Made by a program: the position numbers and the translations under genes
DNA from: Chloroflexota bacterium
GTDB taxonomy: Bacteria; Chloroflexota; Limnocylindria; Limnocylindrales; CSP1-4
Direction of reading: 5' to 3'
DNA: 41,587 bases
Assembly (NCBI GenBank): GCA_003169735.1
Contig: PNAP01000121.1
Location: 1 to 41,587 of the forward strand
Shown here: piece by piece, positions 7,481 to 15,934 of the stretch
Numbering within the stretch: the first letter of the stretch is position 1
Layout of the letters: each line of letters opens with the position of its first letter
Notes under the pieces: generated by a model
What the model was told of the DNA's origin: nothing
Databases searched by the model: none
What the model saw: the letters and a program-made list of their open reading frames with translations, nothing else

Positions 7481-7987
7481 TCAGCGATGGGCGCGACCGC
7501 TGGTGGCGTCGATGACGATGAACGAGATCAGCGCACCCGCCACGACGAGGCAGATGCGGGCGAACATCCCGCGCCGCTTGCGGGCCGCGGCCTTCCGCCC
7601 GAGCATGGCTCGAGAGGGTTCGTGACGCAGTGGCGTGATCGTCGTGGCGTCAGCGGCGTGGATCTGGATCTGCCCAGACGCTTCGGTCGCGTGGACAGTG
7701 GCTTCGACGCGGCGCACGAACGGGTCGCTCGCGACGGGCGCGGTGCGTGGGCGGCGCCACCACTCGGCGGGGAACGGTTCGGTGGTGACGATGGCGAACG
7801 CGGCGATGACGGGTGACTCGCCCCACGGCGCGCGCATCGGCGCGACCGTCGGCCCAGAGCCGTTGACATGGATGGCGACGCGTACGCGCTCGGCCGTCGG
7901 GGTCGGTGTGACCGTGTAGGTCCGGCTGCCCCTCACCGTCGTCGGGGCTGTGGCGACCGATGCCGTTCGCGTGAAGGTTGGCAACAC
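7481..7987 (-). CDS. Possible C-tail-anchored protein, unknown
   Basis: A 168-residue frame whose first part is beta-rich (RVRVAIHVNGSG, VIAAFAIVTTEPF, VEATVHATEASGQIQIHA). It ends in a basic patch (RKAAARKRRG) and one hydrophobic helix (FARICLVVAGALISFIVI, about residues 140-158). That layout fits a tail-anchored protein with its main domain in the cytoplasm. The GTG start has GAGGA seven bases upstream. I recognise no family. The plus-strand frame opposite it is Arg/Gly-rich and looks like a shadow. The region 7248-7480 holds no further gene that I can support. Confidence 0.5.
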   Translation of the reverse strand: MLPTFTRTASVATAPTTVRGSRTYTVTPTPTAERVRVAIHVNGSGPTVAPMRAPWGESPVIAAFAIVTTEPFPAEWWRRPRTAPVASDPFVRRVEATVHATEASGQIQIHAADATTITPLRHEPSRAMLGRKAAARKRRGMFARICLVVAGALISFIVIDATSGRAHR

Positions 7988-8082
7988 GCCCAGTCCTCAT
8001 ACCCCGCATCTAGTGCGATGGTCGGGCCACACCCTACTACATCTAGTGGTCGTGCACAAGACCACACCAGACCTCCCGCTCG

Positions 8083-9606
8083 TCAGCGTCGGCCGGCGAT
8101 GACCCGTCGAACGCCGGCCAGCAGCTGCTCCGCGGTGAACGGCTTGGCCAGGAAGTCGACCCCGGGCTCGACGGCGGCGGCCCCGCTGACCGCCTCTTCG
8201 GCGTACCCCGACATGTAGAGCACCCGCGTCTCCGGGCGAGCCGCGGTGATGGCTCGGGCGACCTCCAGGCCGCTCTCGCCCGGCATCACGACATCGGTCA
8301 GGAGCAACGCGATGGGTCCCTCGTGGTCGGTCGCGGCGACCAGCGCAGACGGTCCGTCGTGCGCCGGCAGGACCGCGTAGCCGGCGTCCGTCAGGACGCG
8401 AGCGCCCAGGATGCGCACGGGCGCTTCATCCTCGACGAGCAGGATGGTGCCTCGACCGCCGGCGGCCTCACCGGTCGGCCACTCGGTCACGGTGACGGCC
8501 GTCTCGGACGCGCGCGGCAGGTAGATCTGGAAGCTCGTGCCCTTGCCGATCACGCTCGAGACGCGCAGATGGCCGCCACTCTGCCGGACCGTGCCGTAGG
8601 CCGTGGCAAGGCCAAGCCCCGTCCCCTGGCCGAGCTCCTTGGTGGTGAAGAACGGCTCGAACGCGCGACGACGCGTTTCGGCGTCCATGCCGATGCCGGT
8701 GTCACGGATGCGCAACTCGACATAGGCGCCCGCCGCCGCGAGCTCGTCACCGAAGTGGCGCGGCACGCGCCACTCGCGATCGGCCGTTGCGATGATCAGC
8801 GACCCGCCGCGCGGCATCGCGTCGCGAGCGTTGACGCACAGGTTGACCACGACCCGCTCGAGGCGCGAGCGGTCGGCCAGGACGCGCGCGTCGCGCGATC
8901 CGAGGGTCACCGTCAGCTCGATGTGCGCGCCGATCAGGCGCCGCAGCATCGGTGTCACGTCCTGGACGACCGCGTTGACGTCGATGACCTCCGGCTGGAG
9001 GAGCTGACGGCGCGAGAACGCGAGGAGCTGGCCGGTGAGAGCGGCGGCTCGCTTACCGGCGAGGTGGATCTGCTCGGCGTCCTCTCGGCGAGGATCGCCC
9101 ATGGCGAGACTGGCGAGCATCAACTGGCTGTACCCGTTGATGGCCGTGAGCAGGTTGTTGAAGTCGTGCGCGATGCCACCGGCGAGCCGGCCGATCGCCT
9201 CCAGTTTCTGGGACTCGTGCAGCTGGGCCTCGAGCTGCCGGCGGTCGCTGAGGTCGACGATCATGGCCACGCGAGCCGGTCCGCCGTCGTCGAGCGGATG
9301 GCCCGACACCTCGGCCTCGAACGTGCTGCCATTCTTGCGACGGGTGGCCACGAGCGTGTCGCCGGAGAGCGGGTCGGGGAAGCGTGCGGATCTGCTCGGA
9401 GCGTCCGCCACCAGGCGATCGACGGTCAGGGCCATGAATTCGTCGCGGCGATAGCCGAATTGGTGCAGCGCGGCGAGGTTGACGTCGAGGATGTGCCGGT
9501 CGTCAGCACTCCAGACGATCAGGGGGACCGGCAGATCCTCGAACAGCCGCCGGTATCGCTCGGCCGCCCGGCCCGGGTTCGACTCCTCCTCGGTCGTTTC
9601 ATCCAC
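8083..9606 (-). CDS. Hybrid sensor histidine kinase/response regulator (PAS-HisKA-HATPase-REC)
   Basis: A 507-residue cytosolic hybrid kinase. PAS domain at about residues 16-120; HisKA with phosphoacceptor His147 in GGIAHDFNNLL; HATPase with N box NLCVNARDAM (255-264), G1 DTGIG (302-306) and G2 GTGLGL (328-333); receiver domain about 385-507 with Asp438 in LLLTDVVMPG and Lys488 in FLAKPF. No membrane segment, so a soluble signal is expected. The longer frame to 9903 overlaps the divergent glycosylase gene; I start at GTG 9606, just before the PAS region, with AGGAG very close upstream. No output domain is present; phosphorelay partner unknown. Confidence 0.85.
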   Translation of the reverse strand: MDETTEEESNPGRAAERYRRLFEDLPVPLIVWSADDRHILDVNLAALHQFGYRRDEFMALTVDRLVADAPSRSARFPDPLSGDTLVATRRKNGSTFEAEVSGHPLDDGGPARVAMIVDLSDRRQLEAQLHESQKLEAIGRLAGGIAHDFNNLLTAINGYSQLMLASLAMGDPRREDAEQIHLAGKRAAALTGQLLAFSRRQLLQPEVIDVNAVVQDVTPMLRRLIGAHIELTVTLGSRDARVLADRSRLERVVVNLCVNARDAMPRGGSLIIATADREWRVPRHFGDELAAAGAYVELRIRDTGIGMDAETRRRAFEPFFTTKELGQGTGLGLATAYGTVRQSGGHLRVSSVIGKGTSFQIYLPRASETAVTVTEWPTGEAAGGRGTILLVEDEAPVRILGARVLTDAGYAVLPAHDGPSALVAATDHEGPIALLLTDVVMPGESGLEVARAITAARPETRVLYMSGYAEEAVSGAAAVEPGVDFLAKPFTAEQLLAGVRRVIAGRR

Positions 9607-9645
9607 GCTCCTATCTTGCAACACCAGCCCGCTCCGCGGTCGTCG

Positions 9646-9651
9646 TACCAT
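9646..9651 (+). promoter_or_regulatory. -10 box TACCAT, leaderless type
   Basis: TACCAT ends six bases before the ATG at 9658 and no Shine-Dalgarno is visible, so the transcript probably begins at or next to the start codon. Confidence 0.45.
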
Positions 9652-9657
9652 GCGCCG

Positions 9658-10230
9658 ATGGACACGCCCGCCAACCCAGGACGGCTCTTCTTCACGGGTG
9701 ACGAGGAAGCGGACAAGCTCCTCGCAAGCGACCCGATGGCGCTCCTCATCGGATTCGTGCTCGACCAGCAGGTGAGCGTCCAGAAGGCCTTCGGTGGTCC
9801 GCTGGAGCTGCGCAAGCGCCTCGGCACGCTCGACGCCGCGCGCATCGCGGCGACCGATCCGAACGTGCTTGACGAGATCTTCCGACGCCGACCGGCACTG
9901 CACCGATTCCCCGGCAATATGGCGCGTCGGACACAGGAGCTCAGCGCGGCCATCGTCGAGCGATACGGCGGCGACCCGAAGCGGATCTGGACCGAGGCGG
10001 GCGACGCGACGGATCTCCGCCAGCGGCTGCTCGATCTGCCGGGTATCGGCGAGATGAAGGCGGCGGCGCTACTCGCCATCCTCGGCCGGCGATTCGCCGT
10101 CAAACCGGCCGGTTGGGAGGCTGTCGCGCCGGCCCATCCGACGCTCGGCGACGTCGATTCGCCCGAAGCGTTGGCGGACTACCAGACCGCAAAACGGGCA
10201 CGCAAGGCGGAGATGCGCCTCAAGGGCTGA
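9658..10230 (+). CDS. HhH-GPD-type base excision DNA repair protein
   Basis: A 190-residue protein of the small HhH-GPD DNA glycosylase-like family found in Actinobacteria and Chloroflexota. Recognisable segments: DPMALLIGFVLDQQVSVQKA (first helical domain), RRPALHRFPGNMARR, and the helix-hairpin-helix LPGIGEMKAAALLAIL (about residues 128-143). No Fe-S cysteine cluster is present. These proteins excise damaged bases or are predicted to; the lesion is unknown. The ATG at 9658 begins just before conserved sequence and has a -10 box directly upstream. It is divergent from the hybrid kinase. Confidence 0.85.
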   Translation: MDTPANPGRLFFTGDEEADKLLASDPMALLIGFVLDQQVSVQKAFGGPLELRKRLGTLDAARIAATDPNVLDEIFRRRPALHRFPGNMARRTQELSAAIVERYGGDPKRIWTEAGDATDLRQRLLDLPGIGEMKAAALLAILGRRFAVKPAGWEAVAPAHPTLGDVDSPEALADYQTAKRARKAEMRLKG

Positions 10231-10368
10231 GCCGCAGGTCGGCCCGGACGAAAGTCAGGTGTTGACCGGGTACAACGGGCGGGGGACGTCGGGCGGTGCC
10301 GAGCCGACGATTCGGGTCGACCGCAGCCTCCGTGGGTTGCGGGCCTAGACCGATTCGGGAGCACTGCC

Positions 10369-11172
10369 GTGATCCACAATCATCGGATGCTGCGCGTCGT
10401 ACCGTTCGCTGCTGCGGTCCTGCTGGCCCTGGCCGTCGCCGGCCCGGCTCGTGGTGCATCGCCGACGACCGCCGTCGCCAGATCGGGCATGGGCGGCTCG
10501 ACCTATGTCGCTGGTGCCGGACTCCCCGACGGCATCGACGTCTCGCACTGGCAGGGCTTCATCCGGTGGCACAAGGTCGCCGCGGCCGGGGTCGATTTCG
10601 CGATCGCCAAGGCAACCGACGGGACCTGGATGGTCGATCCGCGTTACGCCCGCAACGAGGCACGCGCCGAGGCCAATGGCATCTTCTTCACCGCCTACCA
10701 CTACGCGCGTCCGACGACCGCCACGAACGATGCCGTCAAGGAAGCCGACTTCTTCGTCAAGAACGCGAATCTGACCGGCGACAACCTCGTGCCCGCGCTC
10801 GACATCGAGACCTCGGGCGGCCTCGATCGGCACCAACTCCGGGGATGGGTGCTGTCCTGGCTCGATGAGGTCGATCAGAAGCTCGGCGTCAAGCCGATGA
10901 TCTACACCAGCCCGAGCTTCTGGGCGTACTACCTCGGCAACACGCAAATCGTCGCCCGGCGCGGGTATCAGGTCGTCTGGGTCGCCCATTGGGGCGTCTA
11001 CAAGCCGCGCGTCCCCGCCAAGGATTGGAACAAGAACGGGTGGACGTACTGGCAGTGGACCTCGCAGTCCCATGTGGCCGGCATCTACGGCCACGTCGAC
11101 CGCGACTGGTTCCATGGTGATGACCTGACCGCGCTGACCATCGGCAGCATGCGAGCACAGTCGCCCGACTGA
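10369..11172 (+). CDS. Secreted GH25 lysozyme-like muramidase
   Basis: A 267-residue exported protein: signal peptide with hydrophobic core VVPFAAAVLLALAVAG, likely cut after ARGA (about residue 30). The GH25 domain runs about 54-255, with catalytic-site acids Asp57 (GIDVSHWQG) and Asp145/Glu147 (PALDIET), and the later WVAHWG and WTYWQWTS strands. GH25 enzymes cut the N-acetylmuramic acid to N-acetylglucosamine bond of peptidoglycan. The GTG start at 10369 has GGGAG seven bases upstream; an ATG at 10387 is an alternative. Likely used in wall turnover or against competitors. Convergent with the next gene. Confidence 0.88.
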   Translation: MIHNHRMLRVVPFAAAVLLALAVAGPARGASPTTAVARSGMGGSTYVAGAGLPDGIDVSHWQGFIRWHKVAAAGVDFAIAKATDGTWMVDPRYARNEARAEANGIFFTAYHYARPTTATNDAVKEADFFVKNANLTGDNLVPALDIETSGGLDRHQLRGWVLSWLDEVDQKLGVKPMIYTSPSFWAYYLGNTQIVARRGYQVVWVAHWGVYKPRVPAKDWNKNGWTYWQWTSQSHVAGIYGHVDRDWFHGDDLTALTIGSMRAQSPD

Positions 11173-11190
11173 CCTTCAGTCGAGATCCGG

Positions 11191-11481
11191 TCAGGGGTAG
11201 GGGTCGGGGTTCGGTCGGCCTCTCGGGGGATGGAACCGGACGATCACCCGCGGCTCCGATCGGCCGTGGCGGACGGCCTCGAGGTCGAACGCCCCGGGAT
11301 AGGCGTGGCGCAGGGCGATGCGAAGGTCGGACAGGCTCCGATTGAAGAGCGCCGCATCGGCGACGCCCCGCGCGTAGGCCTCGAGGTCCTCGCGGGGCCG
11401 CCACCGCGCGTAGACATGGATGGCATCGAAGCCATCAGCCGACCAGGCGATCCGCATGCTGCCGTCCATCTCAAGGGTCAT
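11191..11481 (-). CDS. Conserved-looking small protein, unknown
   Basis: A 96-residue soluble protein when started at ATG 11481 (MTLEMDGSMRIAWSADGFDA); the longer frame to 11568 adds sequence without any protein-like pattern. It has an alternating alpha/beta pattern with HVYARWRPREDLEAYARGVA and ends PRVIVRFHPPRG. I recognise no family. It converges on the GH25 gene 18 bases away and lies downstream of the WYL regulator on the same strand. Confidence 0.5.
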   Translation of the reverse strand: MTLEMDGSMRIAWSADGFDAIHVYARWRPREDLEAYARGVADAALFNRSLSDLRIALRHAYPGAFDLEAVRHGRSEPRVIVRFHPPRGRPNPDPYP

Positions 11482-11595
11482 CGCCGGCGATGGTACGCGC
11501 TCTGACTGGCTGGTCCATTCATGACAAGAACTGGCAAGTCTGTCGAGTATGTTCCAGGAGCTGGTCAAGGCGATCGAGGACGATCGTCATCATCC

Positions 11596-12564
11596 TCAGG
11601 CTTCGTATCTCGCCAGGACGCGCCGCGCCGAATCGATGATCGCGGCGCGAAGTTCGGTCGGTTCGAGGACCTCGACGGCCGGACCGAGCTGGGCAAGATC
11701 GATGCGCGCATCATCGATCGATTCGAGACGCAGCTCGACGCGGACGTGGTCCTCGTCGAGCGGGTCGGGGGCTTGGGTCGCAGTGGACCAGCACGGTTCG
11801 CCGACGACCTCGGCCAGGAAGCCCAGGCGTCGTCGCTCCACGCTCAGGAGGACGTCGAAGCTCGGGATCGACTGCTCGTAGGCGGCGATCGATTCGGTCC
11901 AGTAGGTCGCCAGGTCGAAGCCCTCGGGGCGCTCGAACCGCTCATCGGCGACCGTGGCGGCGATGATCCGCGAGACGCGATAGGTCCGCAGCTGGGCGTC
12001 AGTCTGCGCGACGGCGTACCAGACGCCGCCCTTCAGCACCAGACCGAGTGGCTCCACGCGTCGCTCCACGACTGTCCGATCGGAGCGCTCGTAGCGCATC
12101 TCCACGACGCGGCTGTCCCAGACGGCGCGCGTCAGCGCCTCGAGGTGCGGCACGTCCTCCGAGGGATGGAACCACCCGGGCGCGTCGAGATGGAAACGCT
12201 GCGTGATGCGCGACGCGCGCGTGCGCAGGTCCGGTGGCAACGCCGCAAGGACCTTGAGCCGTGCCGCGGCGACGACCGTGCCGAGTCCGAGCGCGGCGGC
12301 TGGCCCGGGCAGCCCCGACAGGAAGAGTGCCTCGGCCTCCGCCTCGGTCAGGCCGGTCAACCGCGTTCGATAGCCATCCACGAGGCGTACGCCGCCGTGC
12401 GGTCCGCGCTCGGCGTAGATGGGCACGCCGGCTTCGGAGAGTGCCTCGACGTCGCGATAGACCGTGCGCGGCGACACCTCCAGGTGCTCCGAGAGCTCCG
12501 TGGCGGTCATCTGCCCACGCGTCTGCAGCAGTAGCAGTAGATTGACCAGACGGCTCGCGCGCAT
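11596..12564 (-). CDS. HTH-WYL transcriptional regulator (YafY-like)
   Basis: A 322-residue regulator. Residues 1-60 are a winged helix (LLLLLQTRGQMTATELSEHL, then SPRTVYRDVEALSEAGVPIY). A WYL domain follows at about 135-215 (RVEPLGLVLKGGVWYAVAQT and LRTYRVSRI), then the C-terminal WCX region (ELRLESIDDARIDLAQLG). WYL domains sense nucleic-acid-related or nucleotide ligands in phage defence, DNA repair and metabolism. The second of two adjacent ATGs (12564) is chosen: TATCCT lies seven bases upstream, fitting a leaderless start. It is divergent from the O-methyltransferase, a possible target. Confidence 0.88.
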   Translation of the reverse strand: MRASRLVNLLLLLQTRGQMTATELSEHLEVSPRTVYRDVEALSEAGVPIYAERGPHGGVRLVDGYRTRLTGLTEAEAEALFLSGLPGPAAALGLGTVVAAARLKVLAALPPDLRTRASRITQRFHLDAPGWFHPSEDVPHLEALTRAVWDSRVVEMRYERSDRTVVERRVEPLGLVLKGGVWYAVAQTDAQLRTYRVSRIIAATVADERFERPEGFDLATYWTESIAAYEQSIPSFDVLLSVERRRLGFLAEVVGEPCWSTATQAPDPLDEDHVRVELRLESIDDARIDLAQLGPAVEVLEPTELRAAIIDSARRVLARYEA

Positions 12565-12571
12565 CATCGGC

Positions 12572-12577
12572 AGGATA
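12572..12577 (-). promoter_or_regulatory. -10 box TATCCT, leaderless type
   Basis: On the minus strand TATCCT ends seven bases before the ATG at 12564. No Shine-Dalgarno lies between. Confidence 0.45.
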
Positions 12578-12623
12578 CGCTGATTGTTGACGCGTCATGT
12601 CATGAACTTAAAGGAGCGATTCG

Positions 12624-13268
12624 ATGGACATCACCGACCCGGCGCTGGAGCGCTACGCCATGGAGCACTCGGCACCGGAGCCGCCCAACCTCGTCGAGCT
12701 GGCCGCTGCGACGCGCACCTTCTCGCCGGACATGCACGTGATGATGGTCGGGCGGCTCGAGGGCCGATTCCTGCGCATGCTCGTGGCCGCCGTCGGGGCG
12801 CGCTCCGTCCTCGAGATCGGCACCTTCACAGGCTACTCGGCACTCTCGATGGCCGAGGCACTGCCTCCCGACGGGCGGATCGTGACCTGTGAGATCGATG
12901 CCGACCACGCGGCGATGGCTCGTCGGGCGTTCGATGCGTCGCCCTATGCCGCACGCATCGAGATCCGCCTCGGACCGGCCCTCGATTCACTGCGAACCGT
13001 GGATGGGCCGTTCGATTTCGTGTTCATCGACGCCGATAAGGTCGGCTACCAGGCCTATTACGAAGCGGTGTTGCCGAAGCTCGCGCCGCGCGGCCTGATC
13101 GCGGTCGATAACGTCCTGCAGGGCGGCCACGTCATCGAGACGACGACCACGAACGCCAACGTGCGGGCGATCCAGGCGTTCAACGACCACGTCGCGGCCG
13201 ATCCGCGCGTGGAGTGCGTGATGGTGCCCATCCGCGATGGGGTGACGCTCATCCGCCGGATCGGCTGA
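12624..13268 (+). CDS. SAM-dependent O-methyltransferase (COG4122)
   Basis: A 214-residue class I methyltransferase of the caffeoyl-CoA/catechol type. SAM-binding motif I is VLEIGTFTGYSALSMA (about residues 64-79), with the acidic end of strand 2 in VTCEIDADH. Metal-site acids are in FVFIDADKVGYQ and IAVDNVLQGG, and the strand DGVTLIRRI closes the fold. These enzymes methylate a hydroxyl of a small aromatic molecule with Mg help; the substrate is unknown. The start has AAGGAG eight bases upstream (12611-12616). It is divergent from the WYL regulator. Confidence 0.9.
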   Translation: MDITDPALERYAMEHSAPEPPNLVELAAATRTFSPDMHVMMVGRLEGRFLRMLVAAVGARSVLEIGTFTGYSALSMAEALPPDGRIVTCEIDADHAAMARRAFDASPYAARIEIRLGPALDSLRTVDGPFDFVFIDADKVGYQAYYEAVLPKLAPRGLIAVDNVLQGGHVIETTTTNANVRAIQAFNDHVAADPRVECVMVPIRDGVTLIRRIG

Positions 13269-13277
13269 GCCTGGGTT

Positions 13278-13293
13278 GCCGGCGCAAGCCGGC
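13278..13293. terminator. GC-rich hairpin between convergent genes
   Basis: GCCGGC-GCAA-GCCGGC, a perfect six-base-pair stem with a GCAA loop, lies between the methyltransferase and helicase genes. No T-run follows, so termination is only suggested. Confidence 0.35.
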
Positions 13294-13300
13294 GGTCGCC

Positions 13301-14752
13301 TCAGCCGCCCGAGATGCGCTCGCCGGGCAGGACGATGCGCGGCCGGGGCATGCCGCTCTGGATCTGTTCGGCGGGACGCCTCGGCTGAGACGGCGCTGAA
13401 CGTCGTTCCCAGGATCGGCCGGGTGCCGGTCGGCTGCCGAGCGACGGGCGGAACGGTTGGCTCGGCCCAGGATGAACGGGGCGTCGTTCCTGGGGACTCG
13501 GCGCTGGTCGCTGGGAAGGTCGTCGCGCAGCCGGCAGAGCGGGGCGCGCTCCACGACCGGACTGGACCATGCCCGAGCGCAGCTTGATGGCCTGCGGCCG
13601 GATGCGCGGGTCGGGCTCGAAACCGGCGATGACCTCCGACAGGATGCGGTGACCGAGCAGACGCTCGATATCGTCGAGGAGCTTCAGTTCATCGACGCAG
13701 ACCAGAGAGACGGCGTCGCCGTCCATTCCGGCCCGACCTGTCCGGCCGATGCGGTGCAGGTAGTCCTCGGGGACCATCGGTAGTTCGAAGTTGACGACGT
13801 GCGGGAGCGAGTCGATGTCGAGGCCGCGCGCAGCGACTTCGGTAGCGACCAGGATGGTCGCTCGGCCGGCCTTGAAGTCGTTGAGAGCCCGAACGCGCTG
13901 CGGTTGGCTCTTGTTGCCGTGGATCGCTGTCGCCGCGATGCCATCGCGCACGAGTTGCTCGGCGAGTCGATTGGCTCCGTGCTTGGTGCGCGTGAAGACG
14001 AGCGCCTGGTCGATCCGGCCGCTGGTGACGAGATGGCTCAGCAGCTCGCGCTTGCGCTCGCGGTCGACCGGGTGGACGACCTGGCGGACGAGCGGTGCGG
14101 CCGTGTTGGCCGGCGTCACCTGGACCGACGCCGGCTCGGTCAGGAAGCCGTCGGCGAGGCGCCGCACATCGTCCGAGAAGGTCGCCGAGAAGAGCAGGTT
14201 CTGTCGGGCAGGCGGCAGCAGCGCAAGGATGCGGCGGATGTCACGGATGAAGCCCATGTCGAGCATCCGGTCGGCCTCGTCGAGCACGAGGACTTCGACG
14301 CGGCTGAGGTCGATGGTGCGCTGGCCGACATGGTCGAGCAGGCGACCTGGCGTGGCGACCACGATCTCCGGCCCGGAGCGAAGGTTGCGCACCTGCGGAT
14401 CGAACCCGACGCCACCATAGACGGCGGTCGAGCGGACGGGTCGGTGGGCACCGTAGGTGCGGACGCTCTCCTCGACCTGGAGGGCGAGTTCGCGGGTCGG
14501 GGTGAGGATGAGGACCCGGATGGCCCGGCGACCATCGCCGCGCATCGGCGGGCGGTTGGCGTCGAGTCGCTGAAGGATGGGCAGCACGAACGCCGCCGTC
14601 TTGCCGGTCCCCGTCTGGGCGCCGGCGAGGACGTCACGTCCGGCGAGCACGAGCGGGATCGCTTCGAGCTGGACCGGGGTCGGTTCGGTGTAGCCCTGGT
14701 CCGCGACAGCGCGGAGCAGGTCGGGCGCAAGCCCAAGGGAATGGAATGACAT
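13301..14752 (-). CDS. rhlE: DEAD-box RNA helicase, RhlE type
   Basis: A 483-residue RNA helicase with Q motif GYTEPTPVQ (20-28), Walker A AQTGTGKT (45-52), PTREL (85-89), TPGR (134-137), DEAD (158-161), SAT, ARGLDI and HRIGRTGR. The C-terminal tail (about 405-483) is disordered, rich in Arg, Pro and Ser, and likely binds RNA. AGGAG lies about ten bases before the ATG. The 133-base leader (14753-14885) holds no gene but includes a short GC hairpin near the ribosome site (minus-strand CCCGCGGCTTCGCGGG), a possible place for control of helicase expression. It resembles the first 80 residues of the helicase at 5412-6707. Confidence 0.92.
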   Translation of the reverse strand: MSFHSLGLAPDLLRAVADQGYTEPTPVQLEAIPLVLAGRDVLAGAQTGTGKTAAFVLPILQRLDANRPPMRGDGRRAIRVLILTPTRELALQVEESVRTYGAHRPVRSTAVYGGVGFDPQVRNLRSGPEIVVATPGRLLDHVGQRTIDLSRVEVLVLDEADRMLDMGFIRDIRRILALLPPARQNLLFSATFSDDVRRLADGFLTEPASVQVTPANTAAPLVRQVVHPVDRERKRELLSHLVTSGRIDQALVFTRTKHGANRLAEQLVRDGIAATAIHGNKSQPQRVRALNDFKAGRATILVATEVAARGLDIDSLPHVVNFELPMVPEDYLHRIGRTGRAGMDGDAVSLVCVDELKLLDDIERLLGHRILSEVIAGFEPDPRIRPQAIKLRSGMVQSGRGARPALPAARRPSQRPAPSPQERRPVHPGPSQPFRPSLGSRPAPGRSWERRSAPSQPRRPAEQIQSGMPRPRIVLPGERISGG

Positions 14753-14885
14753 GAACGCAGAGCTCCTGACGAGGCCCTCCCGCGAAGCCGCGGGGTCCGG
14801 TCAGGGCATGGGTTGATCGGGATCGAACGGTGGGAGACCGGGGCGCTGACCGGAGCGCCCGACGAACACGAGGGCGTTCAGCCTA

Positions 14886-15278
14886 TCACACGTCGGTGCA
14901 GGTGCCGAGCGGTGGCGGGGCCATGCTGCGTGAGCGCCACGCCAGATAGGTCGCCAGGACGAGGATCAGCGCGCCCGTGAGCGGATGCAGATCCTCGGCG
15001 ACGGGCAGGCTGGAACGTACCGCCACCAGCGCGAATTCGATCACGAACAGGACGATCAAGACCTCGGAACCGCGCAGGAACCGCGGCATCTGACCCGCCC
15101 ACGCGAGGATGGCAAGGAAGACGGTCAGGACACCGATCCCGTAGCCGAGCGCCACATGGGCGGCCGAGCGGCCGGCGTCCTGGAAGACGGCCTGACCGCC
15201 GAGCACGAATTGCACGACGATGGCGATGACGAGCACCCACGCCACGAGCAGGTAGGCGATCCGCGCGTTCCTCACCAT
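14886..15278 (-). CDS. DUF6220-like four-helix membrane protein
   Basis: A 130-residue integral membrane protein with four hydrophobic helices (about residues 7-27, 42-62, 70-88 and 98-113). The start RNARIAYLLVAWVLVIAIVV and the DLHPLTGALILVLATYLAW end fit the DUF6220 family of small actinobacterial and Chloroflexota membrane proteins. Function unknown. TATCCT lies six bases before the ATG, so it may have its own leaderless transcript even though it follows the response regulator gene by 23 bases. Confidence 0.75.
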   Translation of the reverse strand: MVRNARIAYLLVAWVLVIAIVVQFVLGGQAVFQDAGRSAAHVALGYGIGVLTVFLAILAWAGQMPRFLRGSEVLIVLFVIEFALVAVRSSLPVAEDLHPLTGALILVLATYLAWRSRSMAPPPLGTCTDV

Positions 15279-15284
15279 GCCCGA

Positions 15285-15290
15285 AGGATA
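15285..15290 (-). promoter_or_regulatory. -10 box TATCCT, leaderless type
   Basis: On the minus strand TATCCT ends six bases before the ATG at 15278. Confidence 0.4.
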
Positions 15291-15301
15291 CCGTCGGTGT
15301 G

Positions 15302-15934
15302 TCAGCCGAGGATGTTGGTATCCGAGGCGAGCCAGCCGGCGCGGATGGCGTGCATCGCCAGTTCGGTCCGGCTGGCGAGCTCATAGCGGGCGAAGAGCTG
15401 GGCGATCGAGCTTTCGACCGTCTTGTCGGTGATGCCGAGGCGGCGGGCGATCTCGCCGTTGGTGGCTCCGGTCGCGACGAGCGAGATGATCTCCATCTCG
15501 CGCACGCTCGGCGCTCGATGCGTGCGCGCGGCGCGGAGCGCCTTGGCCGGAAAGTGGACGCCGCCACCGGCGATGGTCTGGACGGCCTGCACCAACTCCG
15601 GGACCGGTGCCGACTTGAAGACGTAGCCGTACGCGCCATCGCGTACCGCTCGCGCCAGGAAGAAGGGCGCCTCGTAGGAGCTCACGAGCAGCACGGCAGT
15701 GGTCGAATCCACGTCGGTCAGCCGGCGCGGCAGGTCCAACCCGTCGGGTTCGGGCCCGAGCATCACGTCACAGACGACCACGTCCGGCGTTCGGTCGAGG
15801 ATGATCGCCACGGCCTCATCGATGTCGTGGGCGATGCCGACCACGTCCATCCCGGCAGCGGTCAGCGCTGAGGCGGTCCCGTGGGCGACGATCGGATGGT
15901 CGTCGACGACGACGACGCGGATCACGCCGGCCAT
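15302..15934 (-). CDS. NarL/LuxR-family response regulator
   Basis: A 210-residue regulator. The receiver domain (about 3-120) has acidic pair DD11-12, phosphoacceptor Asp56 in DVVVCDVML and Lys107 in GYVFKSAP. A LuxR-type helix-turn-helix follows at about 143-205 (SVREMEIISLVATGATNGEI then TDKTVESSIAQLF). It binds DNA when phosphorylated. The ATG at 15934 lies 13 bases inside the end of the upstream kinase gene, so the two form a coupled two-component pair. The longer frame to 16006 lies wholly within the kinase gene. Confidence 0.9.
   Translation of the reverse strand: MAGVIRVVVVDDHPIVAHGTASALTAAGMDVVGIAHDIDEAVAIILDRTPDVVVCDVMLGPEPDGLDLPRRLTDVDSTTAVLLVSSYEAPFFLARAVRDGAYGYVFKSAPVPELVQAVQTIAGGGVHFPAKALRAARTHRAPSVREMEIISLVATGATNGEIARRLGITDKTVESSIAQLFARYELASRTELAMHAIRAGWLASDTNILG

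Noticed and set aside
8323-9657. Extended upstream part of the glycosylase frame
   Set aside because: It runs antisense through the hybrid kinase; the HhH-GPD protein starts at ATG 9658.
11521-12534. Plus-strand frame opposite the WYL regulator
   Set aside because: Shadow of a clear HTH-WYL gene; no protein-like pattern.
13799-14749. Plus-strand frame opposite the second helicase
   Set aside because: Shadow of the helicase; no domain.
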